Position numbers and translations under genes: made by a program. DNA of 64,000 nt from Gonapodya prolifera JEL478 (Eukaryota > Monoblepharomycota > Monoblepharidomycetes > Monoblepharidales > Gonapodyaceae). Shown here piece by piece: positions 54,447 to 64,000 of this stretch. The notes beneath the pieces are model-generated. The model was not told the origin of the DNA, did not search any database, and saw only the letters and a program-made list of their open reading frames with translations. The DNA is taken from assembly GCA_001574975.1 (NCBI GenBank), contig KQ965752.1, positions 66,802 to 130,801 on the forward strand, in the 5' to 3' direction. The first letter of the stretch is position 1, and every line of letters starts with the position of its first letter.

Positions 54447-55746
54447 TCATGCCGGCTCCGACTCCCTGTCACGGTACAAGCTATCGCTTCCCCTGGTATC
54501 CGAAGACGGTCTTTGAATCGTGATGACGGGAACTTCCAGAGGCCTGGGCCCCGACTCCAACCCAGACGACGGAGTGCGGGATTCCGGCGTCCGTCGCAGC
54601 AAGCTTAAGGACCCGACGGGCCACGTCTGTGGCATTCTCAGGATCCGCGAGAGTGGCGGAGGAGTTTCCATTGTCCCGTCCTGCGGGGTGGACGTGGGCA
54701 TGGGAACGAGCTTCACTCCAGAGCCGCTTCGGGATCGTCCATGGTGGTACGCCCCTCTTTCGCGTCGGCGGCGCAGCCAGTGAAGACACTCGAACGCGAA
54801 GAGGGCGATGGCGAGGAGGAGGAACAGTGCGAGGAAGAAGATCCCGGAGTAGGCGCCGGGCGTGAGGGCGGTTCCCGTGGAGTTGGAGAGTGCGGGAGCG
54901 GAGGAGGGTGTAGGAACGAGCAGCGAAGACACTCTCGAGAATGGTGATGTTAAATTAGAGGTGGCTGTGTTGGTTGAGGTGCTGATGCTCGTCGTTTCAG
55001 AAGGTAAGAGGCCTGGGGTGGTTGTCTGAGAGATTGATTGAAGGGAAGGGGCGGTGGTTGCCGAAAATGCGAGCGTCACGGTATATGATGTTAGGGTATG
55101 TTGCGACTCGAAAGAGGAAGTAGTAGAAGTGTAATAGCTCGACTGAGTTGCTGTTGCCGGCCATGAAACTGCAGACATGTACGTCAAAGGTCCTGCAATT
55201 GACGATCCAGCAGAAGGCGCTCCTCTCGACACCGAGGTCGGTCTCCCATCATCTGAAGGAATTGTTGTCGGCGTAACAACAATCGCTATTCGACCAGTCC
55301 GTGCCGCAGAGGTGGGTGCACAACTGTTGGTCTCATCATCTTCACATTCCACTCCCGTGGGAGTCGAGCTGCCACAACCAGGGTCGCTGGAACACCAGTG
55401 GAATCCGCACTCCCAGTAACTGAGACAGATTATGCGTATTATTTGGAAGAGCAGCTGTTAATTATGTGATGTCGATTCTTGGCGTTTCAAAATCGACTCA
55501 CCCCTGAGCACACTCTGAATGGCAGAATCCATCATCCCCGCAGTACATAGACTCCTCAAACGCCGCACTATCTGGTGTTCCGCAGTCCCGAGCCGTCGCA
55601 CAGATGTGTCTCCGGCGAAGACGACGAGTCGAATCCGTCCGAAAACGTCGAGACCGTACATCGACCGTGCGTTTCTTCGCTATCTCCCCGGAAGACGACA
55701 CTTTCTGTACGCTGGAATAATGTCCTCGACGATTGAAGCTGTCCAT
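54447..55746 (-). CDS. Membrane protein with Cys-rich ectodomain and short cytosolic tail
   Basis: Exon 1 ends with ARDCGTPDSAAFEESMYCGD and DGFCHSECAQG. A phase-2 intron (donor GTGAGTCG at about 55499) separates it from YWECGFHWCSSDPGCGSS, the same module and intron position as in the genes at 31002 and 50131. A long Ser/Thr-rich stalk follows, then a membrane helix (SGIFFLALFLLLAIALFAFE), a basic stop-transfer (HWLRRRRERG), and a 95-residue tail with PPPLSRI and GPRPLEVP that could offer proline motifs to SH3 domains. It ends at 54447. There is no SH3 or zinc finger here. The 5' end is uncertain: the frame from the ATG at 55746 has no obvious signal peptide and an adjacent frame also looks coding, so a first exon or a frame break may be missed. 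Confidence 0.62.
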
Positions 55747-56599
55747 CCGACCTGAATGATTCGAAAAGAACAGTCATGAGGGTGGACGTCTCCCATCGAA
55801 ACTCCCTTCCCCGACATACCGTCTTCCTTGCGTCGCCGTCGTTCCATCGCCCAGTGTGCCGACGTACCAACCCTGCACGGGCTTGTCTCGAAGAAAAGGT
55901 TTGTTGTTGCACTCCTTCCTGAAGCGGTCTGGACTACGTGCCACAACCAAGGGTCAGCCTTCAATCCGCCCCCATTTCCGCCCGCCGCCCAAGTATGGAC
56001 AGCCCTTCTTCAGCCAACTGACTTGATACCTTTATCGCCTGAGCTGGGTGGCACTTACATGCGAGTAAACAAGGGGACGTGCGTTGAACGTGGATACCAG
56101 GGGTGCATCCCAATTTGGCCAAATGTTCCGAGACCAAAACATAATGAAGAAAGCGGATCTCATCAATCAAAAGGCTTCACCTGTGTTTTCGAGTCCTGGG
56201 AGATTATCGACTGGTTTTGTGCCACTAAAATATCACACAATGACTGAGCATCTGGCGTTGTGCTGAGAGCGGCGCCACATCTATGTATATGATCGGGTCA
56301 ACCACTTCTCATACATAACGCGGGATTATACAAGATTATTTTGCTTGCCAAAACAATCTAGAACAGTCTTCTGTTTCGCAACGGAGCTCTTTTTAACCCA
56401 CAAACTCCTCTCAGATGCCCATAGCCCACAGATTGTTGCATGGCATGACTCGTTTCCTTCCAATTTCCATTTCAATGCCTGCGTCACCCCAGTAACCGAC
56501 CCAATTAGTGATGACATGACAAGCTCTCCAGCAAAACATCATCAGCACCTTACAGGCTGACAGAGTGAGTATTCAAGCCCAGGTTCATCTTGGTGGCTT
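55747..56599. other. Intergenic with weak reading frames
   Basis: Plus strand 55828-56247 is open for 139 codons (PELGGTYMRVNKGTCVERGY faintly recalls the start of the SH3 domains here), but this is not enough to call a gene. Nothing else is recognised. Confidence 0.3.
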
Positions 56600-59020
56600 C
56601 TTCTCATGCACCAGAAACTCAAGAGGGAGAGTCTTCTGGCAAAGTACACACCTTTGTATAATGTCCCTGAGTGGATCGCTTGTTGCTATCATGGCAACTT
56701 CGCCCATTAGAAGTGGTGTGGAAGGTGCACTTTGAGGAACCAGCTCTTCAGCTTGTGGTCAGAGACTAAGAGGGAGAGGTTGTGCACAAGGAGGAAGGGC
56801 AGGACTTGGATGCATTGCGCATGGAGGAGCTTTGATCAGGAGTCAATGGAATGCAAGCAGCAAGTCCAGCATTGACTGCAAATCCAGTAGTGACAGGGAC
56901 CAGTCCGATTGTGCAGATCTCATGGGCGTTTGATTTTGCCTTTGAGAATCCAATAGATATCAAATCTGAGGAGGCCATTTGAGAGATTGAAGATATTTGT
57001 TAGTAGGGGCGGAGGATGTGGAAGGAGAGGGAGGAAACTGCAGGATCTGTGAAGGACCAATGGACAACTGACGCTCTTAGAGAGCAAATTTGCACAATCA
57101 AACATGTCCAGACAGACAAAGTGTGGAAATCCTGGATGGGGATCTGAGGTTCCACACAATACTCCATTCATGTAAACCTGCATGGACGGCAGTGCCTAGT
57201 ATAACACATGAGATGGGGGTCAGTGTAGTGTTGACAACCAACAAGATCACCAAGCTGCAACCCTTCAAACCAATTGAGAACGTGTCTGCAGAGGTTTCAA
57301 GGTGGATTGACAGGGTGCAGAAGAGTGTTGATGGAGCTGACGCTGCTGCCCTCTTGCATATCTTGACTGGTTGTTCATCATGATTGCGTGGGAATACCAT
57401 AGAGCTTCTGACCAAGCAAATGTTACACCACCCTAGGGGCACTCAAATGCGCAGATGGCAGGGGTCACACAGACTTTTTGAATCTGCCCTGCTGTGCATG
57501 ACATAGAACTGGATTTCATTGGAGACATGTTTGACATAGATGTGCTGGTCAATATTTTGCTGAAGAGTGACATGATGGAGTGTCATTTCATCAAGGTGAA
57601 TGTTGTCTCTTCTGTGAAGAGGCTCTCCTTATTCTTAAATATCAACCACAATGCTGAAAGGTTCTACGCAAGACGTTCTTGATGGCTTTTCAAGCAGAAG
57701 ACCCTTCCTTGCGTGCCACGGGACTTGCTCTGGGGTGCAATAGAGATCTGTGGTCCATCCTTGCTGGTTGCGGAGCTGCTGACAAGTGCGTCTACTATAA
57801 GCAGAGATTCAAGACCATTGGCAGCCTCAGGGATGCTCTTGTCTGGGACAAGGCTTTAGGAATGCAGCATTTGATTGTGTTCCTCTGCGTCTTTGCCCAC
57901 CACCTGCTAGAAAGGTTGCAGAGGCATTGGGATGGCTGTTTGGCATGTCCATCCTGGATCAGTTCAGTGGACCTCAACCAACCTCCAGGAGGGTCTTGAA
58001 GGATATTGTCCATGTGGAGCATGCAAATGTCCTTGTGTGCCTTGCAAAAGGGCATTTTTCAGGGGACAGATCTGAACACATTGAACAGCAGGCAATATCT
58101 GAGGAGGACAGCACAAAGCACTATTTTGCACTGCTGTGCAAGCAAGAGATTGTAGATGGACAGCAATTGGATGCAGATGTTGACAAAGAGAGCAGCAACA
58201 AGGGTGGACTGCAAAAGGATGCTCTCAACAACAAACAGGACAAATCTGTTGGCTTGGATGATGACACTGACAGTTTGGACTTGACAAAATCTGAAGAAGA
58301 GTGTTCTGAGACACAACTTAATCAAAAGGGGAAGGGACCAGCCAGCAAGAACACCACATTGGACATGGGCTTTGCTAAACCACAGCCAAACAAAAAACCA
58401 AAATGGGCCAGGGGTGCAGTGGATCAAGACAACATACAAAAGAGCACTGATATGTTTGTTCTTGCTCTATCAGACTGTGTTATTGGCAAGAAGCCACTGG
58501 CCATTGTTGTTCCAGATTTGAAGAAGTCTTTGAGCTTTTGCAGGCTCTGTCACTGGTGAATGCGCAGCCTTCATCCATCTCCAAAATCCCTGCAATGCCT
58601 GGAAGCTGGAAGGCGTTTACAAAGAGAAGGATGCTCTTGCAGTACTGGAACCATTGAGAACAGGCACAAATATTTGGATCAGTGAGTATCACGTCTGCTT
58701 TCCCATACCATGTTTTATTCAACTGTCCCATTTTGTATGTTTTAGAATGTGCTGCCTTCCCCAACTTCTGTCAAAAGGTTTTCTGTGACGACACAAGTAA
58801 GCAACACAAAGGAGCTTCTCTAAAGATTAAAAGTATGGTTGCCTGAGGGGGTGGCACTTCTACAACAAGTTGGATACTTGGGAAGCCTGTTGAACATGGT
58901 GGTGCACAAGTTTGCAGATCTCTTTGTTTGATCTTGTCCAGATGACAATCGGGACATCTCTCTGTAGAAGGCCTTCTTCACAAAGATTGTCATCTGAAGC
59001 TATGGTGACAGTCTTTGCAT

Positions 59021-59130
59021 TCCTGCAGGTGAGTTCCATGTATAAACCAACTCACTATGTACTTCTAATGATATAAATGTGTTCCTGCAGATTACAGGCT
59101 TGTGCAGCTCACCTAGGTTGTGTAGCAAAG
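59021..59130 (+). repeat. Inverted repeat, left copy
   Basis: The segment starts tcctgcaggtgagttc and ends ctcacctaggttgtgtagca. Its reverse complement is at 60761-60871. Inside are two copies of tcctgcag, about 60 bp apart, which flank a stretch that begins gtgagtt and ends in cag, so the piece looks like a short intron with its borders. Confidence 0.65.
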
Positions 59131-60760
59131 AGGGTAAGATCTTGTAAGTCACACCCTGTGGATGTGCCAGAGCACTCTGTATTTTGACCTTGGGAACTTT
59201 CACCTTGTCATACCAACAACAAGGGCAATTTGGCATTGCACTGCTCAAAGGAGCATTGCACAGAGGGGCTTGGCTGCAGGACTTCCAGCAGACACTCTGC
59301 TGAAACAAGGAACACATCAAGGCACTTCAGCCGCACAATGTAAACAAGCAAAGCTTCTTGTGGAGGTTTGTACATCAAAAATGTGCTTGATAGCTGACTC
59401 AATTTGCTGATGAATGTTTTTGTTCTCTGGTGGACTCAGTTTTTGGATGACATTGTGTCCAAAATTCATTGGAAAGTTGTTAGCATCATGCGCAAGCACC
59501 TTGTTATTGCATTTAAGGCCCAGCCAAAGAGGATCATGGAAATGCTTGTCCTTCCAAATCAGTACCAGGTGACTTTTGCAGATCAGGTGGCTACTGCCCT
59601 TGCTCAAGGCATGGAGCTTCCATGGAGAGGTGTGCTCCACAGGAAAGGGAAGTTTGAGTAGAACATCAACATGCAGCAAGTGGCATTGCACTACCTGACC
59701 GACTTGCAACTTTTTTACTGGAATATGGAGGAGTCAAAAGATGCTCCTCTCAAAGAGCAGGACAAACTCATGCCCTGTTACTTGGTCCTGTGGAAGCTAG
59801 TCTTATCAATGCAAGCAAGCCAAGCTGAGACATTGGAACACCATTGCCAGATGTCTGATTGCTGGTGGGAGATGACTGGAAGAATTCAGCGGACATGTCA
59901 GATGCATTGTCATCTTGTTATTGAGAGATGAGGGAGAAGCAAGCTGGACATTGGCCATTTGTGCAACAGTTGAAGTGTCCACATTGCTGAAAGGAGCTTG
60001 AAGTTGTTGGAGAGAAGCTGCAATGGGACAACTTGGAGAGCCTCTGGGTGTCCATTTGGGTGTACATCCAAGAGTGACTTCTGGGAGTCCTGAGCATGGT
60101 GAATGCAAATGATGCCACTGAGGACATCAATTGGAAGGAATTTACTCCTAAGCTTGCAGCCCTCCTGTGGAACACTGTGCAGAAGGACTCAGGCACACAA
60201 GGCTCAAATGTCCCTTTGACTCCAGCACAGTTGATGAATGGAGCAAGCACTGTGCATTTTGGCATGGTTCAACAGGCATTGTCCAGCAACAGCTGTTTTG
60301 GACTAAGGCAAGCATGCTTGTTGGATGCACAGTTGCACATCAGAGAAGGATTGTCAACACACTGTGCAATGCGTTTTTGGCCAATGTTGGGGTCAACAAC
60401 GTCCCTGAGTCAGACAAGATGTCAGACACAACAGAAAACAGATTCAAACTGGGTTGGGTGCAATGTATGACCAAGCTTGCAAACATAGTCAAGGAGAAGG
60501 TTTCAAAACACAGATTAGTCTTTGCAGATGTCTTTGACTAGTAATCACAACCTCCTGTCAACAAAGATCAGGCTGTGCAAATGGAGAAGCTCTTGGACGC
60601 TTTGCGCAGCTACCTTTGAGCCACCAAAAAGGTTGATTGCAAATTCCAAGACAGGAAGAAGAAGCAAACACTTGGAGAGGAAAGTCTCAGCAAAGAAGGT
60701 TGGTTCACTTACAGCCAAGCCTTTTCTCACTTCCGTTCTCTCTGACCAAAAAGTTGTCTG

Positions 60761-60871
60761 TGCTACACAACCTAGGTGAGCTGCACAAGCCTGTAAACTG
60801 CAGGAACGTGTATATATATGATCAAACATACATAATATGTTGTAGCGCACACAGAACTCACCTGCAGGAAC
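60761..60871 (-). repeat. Inverted repeat, right copy
   Basis: Reverse complement of the left copy at 59021-59130. The two ends match well (gttacaggcttgtgcagctc-type block and the gtgagttc block), while the AT-rich middle differs. It stops at the assembly gap 60872-60892, so its outer edge is unknown. Confidence 0.65.
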
Positions 60872-60892
60872 NNNNNNNNNNNNNNNNNNNNN
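60872..60892. other. Assembly gap
   Basis: 21 unknown bases next to the right copy of the inverted repeat. A repeat-induced assembly stop is likely. Confidence 0.99.
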
Positions 60893-60974
60893 GCCCTGCA
60901 GGTGCACTCATCTAAATACATGACCACAGTAGTGGCACAGCACTTAACACCTCACACTATATATACCATGTCAA

Positions 60975-61007
60975 TGGATGTCACCTGAGGGTATGGTGAC
61001 AGTCTGC
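60975..61007 (+). repeat. Direct repeat of 58989-59017
   Basis: gtcacctgagggtatggtgacagtctgcgc at 60976 matches gtcatctgaagctatggtgacagtctttgc at 58989 in the same orientation. Together with the inverted pair this shows at least two rearranged copies of one sequence block within the relic region. Confidence 0.55.
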
Positions 61008-63650
61008 GCGCACAGCAAAAAGCATGGCTGCTACAAGTCCATTTTTATGAGAGAAATTCTTCGGCCATTGCTGGATTGTGCAGTTTGCCAAGTTGTGGGT
61101 GGCGTTTTGGAGGAGCAAGTGCCTGCAAAACCTCCAAAAGAGGATAGGAGACCAGCTGAACGCACAGACACAGACAGGTTTGACAAGCAGTGTGCCGGCA
61201 ATAAGTGCTGTCAAACCTCAAAGCTTCTGGAACAATTCTTTTGAGATGTCGCCTTGTCTATGGTGACATCACTGGCTCACAAGGAAGATGCTTGGACACG
61301 GAACAGAAGCCCCTTCAAAAAGACCTGAGAGATCGGTTCAATGGCCACTTTGAGATGGCTCTCTGCAATCTCTACATGATTTTTTGAGGTGCCGTTGGTG
61401 GTGTTGCCAAGCAAGAGTGGTGTACAGAGGCCAAATTCTCAGAGGTGGAGATGCAGCTGAGGACAAGTCTACCAGTTGACTTTGTCTGCATTGAAGTCAG
61501 CAATTGCAGTACAACACTGCATGATGTTGCAGCTGCAGAGGGGAATTTGATCCTTTGCTTTGCTCATGATTCTGATTCCCAGGGTCCATTTTGCTTTGCT
61601 CAACAAACCCCCTTTACTTTGCCCCAAGAACAGTCAGGGAAGCAGAAGAGACTGGCAAAGGCAGATCTAGCCATTTTCCCCACTTGAGTTGCCAGTGACA
61701 GATGTTGAGGATAACAGTCCAATGGCTCTACATGTTGGCGAAGTGGTGTGTAGCCATTCTCTTGCTTTCATATGGCTTGAAACTTATAGCTCATCTCTCT
61801 TGTTGCCCATGTGACTGTGAGGAACCAGCTCTCCCAAGTTCAAGTTGGTGACCTGCAAGAACTTTCAAACGCAACAGCTCTTAATGTTGGACATATTGCA
61901 AACACGTCTGGAGGGTCCAAGTTGAAGGGTAGTGGACAGGCACACGTTGAGGGGAAGGACAGTCAGGCAACTGTCACAGACAAAGAGTGTGCCAGCTTCC
62001 TGATTGACAAAGCTGCTCTCCACAAAATCTACTGGAGAAGCTGAGACAGCTACAACAAGCAGAGGAGTGCAATAACTGCGCATGAGTCCTCTGATAACTT
62101 CCCATTCCCTTACTTTGCATCAAGAGGCTCAGATAATCTCTCAATAACCTGAGCTCAAAAGGATGATACAGAGCCTTTCAACCACCCTTCAGGGAAGGCC
62201 ATCCAGAGAGACTTCCTTGCAGATGATAACCAATTGTACCAAGGAACCAGTGGGCACTTGTTTAATGCAATATTGTTGTGGTCAGTCAAAGGTGGAGAGG
62301 ACGTCAGCATGGGGAAATCCATGTGCAACAGTTGGACAGTGATTACACCTACAGATTTAGCATCAACTTCATGAGCTTGAGACCCAACATAGAAACCTGG
62401 CTGGTGCAAGAGGGAAAAGTCATCTGTGGCATCAAAAACACCAATGGAGACGAGAGGGTTCACAAAGAGATGTGGGACGTGAAGGAGCAGTGGGAGTACA
62501 GAGACAATGTCACGGGAGAGAGGATTGAGTTTGCAGACACTGAGAGGAAGACAAGGATGACTGCAAAGGAAGTTAGGAGCAAAAGTGGTGCAAAAAATGG
62601 ATGCTTTTGTGACTGAGTACCTCTGAACAACAACAGTCCTGATTAACAATGGGCATGTGTGCTCTCTGGAGAGCTCACAGACAGGCTGAGCAGTTGAAAT
62701 CACACCATCCAGCACTTATCTCCACTTGGGTGGAATGTTGAGAGGGAGCAAATTCTGGCAAGCCACGCAGAGAATGATTTGGTTAACGTAGCTGTAGCCA
62801 AATCCTCCCTGGAAACAGTTAGAGGTCATGCTTGGAGAACAAATGCCGTGGTTACCTCGCCAATTTTGGACCCCTTGCACCATTACTGGCGTTCTACAAC
62901 CACAAGGTGTTTCATTGTCCTTTGTTTGGATAGATACCATCACTGTCAGTTGGACATTTGCAACGGTGTTTGCAAGACTGGCTGGTTCAACAGATGGTTA
63001 TCCAGGGCGTAGAGGTAGACAAGATCCATCTGCTGTTTGGCAATAGCATGTTTGGGACATCAAGGAGGGGATTTGAGAGTGCCGTCTACCTCTGAGTCTA
63101 TTGCTACCTCAAGACCCTCCACAGAAAGACGGTGGCGCGGAGATGGCCAGCCTTTGAACTGCTCATTCTGGCCAATGGGACAATCAAGTTACACAGGGTG
63201 AAGTGTGTTGTCAGGGTACTCTTTCAGCTGAGCTCCATGGACAAGGTAAGCTAACATCAAGAAAGTTCCGTCCACAACTACTTTGCTGAATCTTTCCACC
63301 ACATAAGTACCGCACTTTGAAAGTGTGCAGCCTATGCCATGGTTATCTCCAACCGGCAAGAGTTCAAAATTTGGAGGACAACACCACCATGAAGAGAGTA
63401 CACCACCCTCACTGGCTCCGTTTTTGCCCAAACCACGGCAAACAAGTAGTTGTGCTTCACAGGGATGACAACGCAACACAGAACATGTTGTTCATCCACC
63501 ACTTTGCCGTCTTCACTGGACACCGTCCACCAGGGTTCCGATCACCACCTTCTTCAGAGAGGAAATGAGAGAAGAAGTGGTGAAGATGACATTCTAGTTT
63601 TCACAATGGAGCCCGTTTCCGCATTTGTTTGCAGCCTGGTATCCGTGCAC

Positions 63651-64000
63651 TAAACTTAGTTGTTGCAGGTCATTTTGTACTCAACGCAACTCGCATCTAT
63701 GTACGTACCTAGAAACACAGAAATTCATTTAATTACAAACTATTTACAAATTTACATGAGGTTTGGCGCTCGAAGTTGAGCTTCTGCTATCCTCTAGCGA
63801 CCAGCAGCGCCAAATTACTGAAAACATTACAATCGTTGTTCGTCTGAAACTGATGGAAAACTGCCTCTGTCTGATGCTGACACTCCACCCAGAATCGCAA
63901 CACCACGAACAGCAACTCACCCCCCAACGGGTTGTTCTGGCTCTGGTGGTGGTGGTGTAGAGGGCACTCGAGAATAAATGCCGCCACCGCTAGCGCTTTG
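63651..64000. other. Right edge, nothing recognised
   Basis: The last 350 bases hold no recognisable gene. Minus strand 63987-63787 is open for 66 codons with no family signal. Confidence 0.4.

Larger units (their letters stand above)
56600..63650. repeat. CpG-poor relic region, unassigned
   Basis: About 7 kb with a clearly different composition: CpG is rare while TG and CA are common. By eye I count roughly 18 CpG in 57001-58800, several-fold below the expectation from base content, whereas the NOP58 and GH5 genes show several per 60 bases. Many short plus-strand reading frames have coding-like texture (for example 57679-57999, 57927-58559 and 60096-60541) but are interrupted. No reverse transcriptase, integrase, transposase or capsid motif is recognisable. 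It contains an inverted repeat and a direct repeat, listed separately, and a 21-base gap. The best reading is an old mobile or duplicated element whose family I cannot name. Confidence 0.5.

Noticed and set aside
56600-63650. Retroelement or other named mobile element
   Set aside because: I looked for reverse transcriptase, integrase, DDE transposase and capsid signatures and saw none, and no long terminal repeats. The family stays unnamed.
1-64000. tRNA, rRNA, CRISPR arrays and replication origins
   Set aside because: No cloverleaf with conserved A and B boxes, no rRNA-like stretch and no spaced short repeats were found by eye. CRISPR is not expected in a nuclear fungal genome.

Overview
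The window is nuclear DNA of a filamentous or thalloid fungus. Genes carry short introns (about 45-75 bp, donors mostly GTGAGT or close variants, acceptors CAG or TAG). The best taxonomic clue is a complete CCDC40 gene (20707-24620), which encodes a motile-axoneme ruler protein kept only by fungi that still make flagellated zoospores. A chytrid-type zoosporic fungus is therefore the best fit; I cannot name the species. || Layout. 0.7-5.7 kb holds an F-box gene, a short uncharacterised gene and a chromatin gene joining a JmjC fold to a CDCA7-like four-CXXC zinc finger. 6.0-13.5 kb is metabolic and accessory: a zinc alcohol dehydrogenase, two MYND-finger paralogues, an FAD monooxygenase and a secreted GH5-like glycosidase. 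15.7-25.5 kb is conserved core: NOP58, two low-complexity proteins, CCDC40 and a small basic protein. 27.6-32.2 kb has a decayed SH3/zinc-finger copy, a cyclase-family hydrolase, an unknown gene and a GPI-anchored proline-rich surface protein. 34.1-44.0 kb is a three-gene tandem array of single-pass membrane proteins with two cytosolic SH3 domains each, interrupted by a decayed 2-oxoglutarate oxygenase. 46.8-49.3 kb has an F-box-like/zinc-binding gene and its broken paralogue. 50.1-55.7 kb has two more membrane proteins with a Cys-rich ectodomain, and one of them carries a cytosolic SH3 domain followed by a GATA-like zinc finger. 56.6-63.6 kb is a CpG-poor relic region with internal repeats that I could not assign. 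|| Main results. (1) A clustered, expanding family of surface proteins is built from shared parts: a Cys-rich ectodomain module with an intron at one conserved place, a Pro/Ala/Ser/Thr-rich stalk, one membrane helix, and SH3 domains split by an intron after the GWxxG motif. One member ends in a GATA-like finger, which suggests a membrane-tethered signalling or transcription factor. (2) The JmjC domain of the chromatin gene lacks the iron ligands, so it is probably a scaffold for the CDCA7-like finger. That finger family is tied to DNA-methylation maintenance, and the relic region at the right end is depleted in CpG as expected if the genome methylates repeats. (3) Several accessory genes carry frame breaks that all look like loss of one base in a short homopolymer, while about eight other genes are intact. 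This is either real decay or a local consensus error. || All coordinates of spliced genes come from reading by eye; exon edges are approximate where stated.
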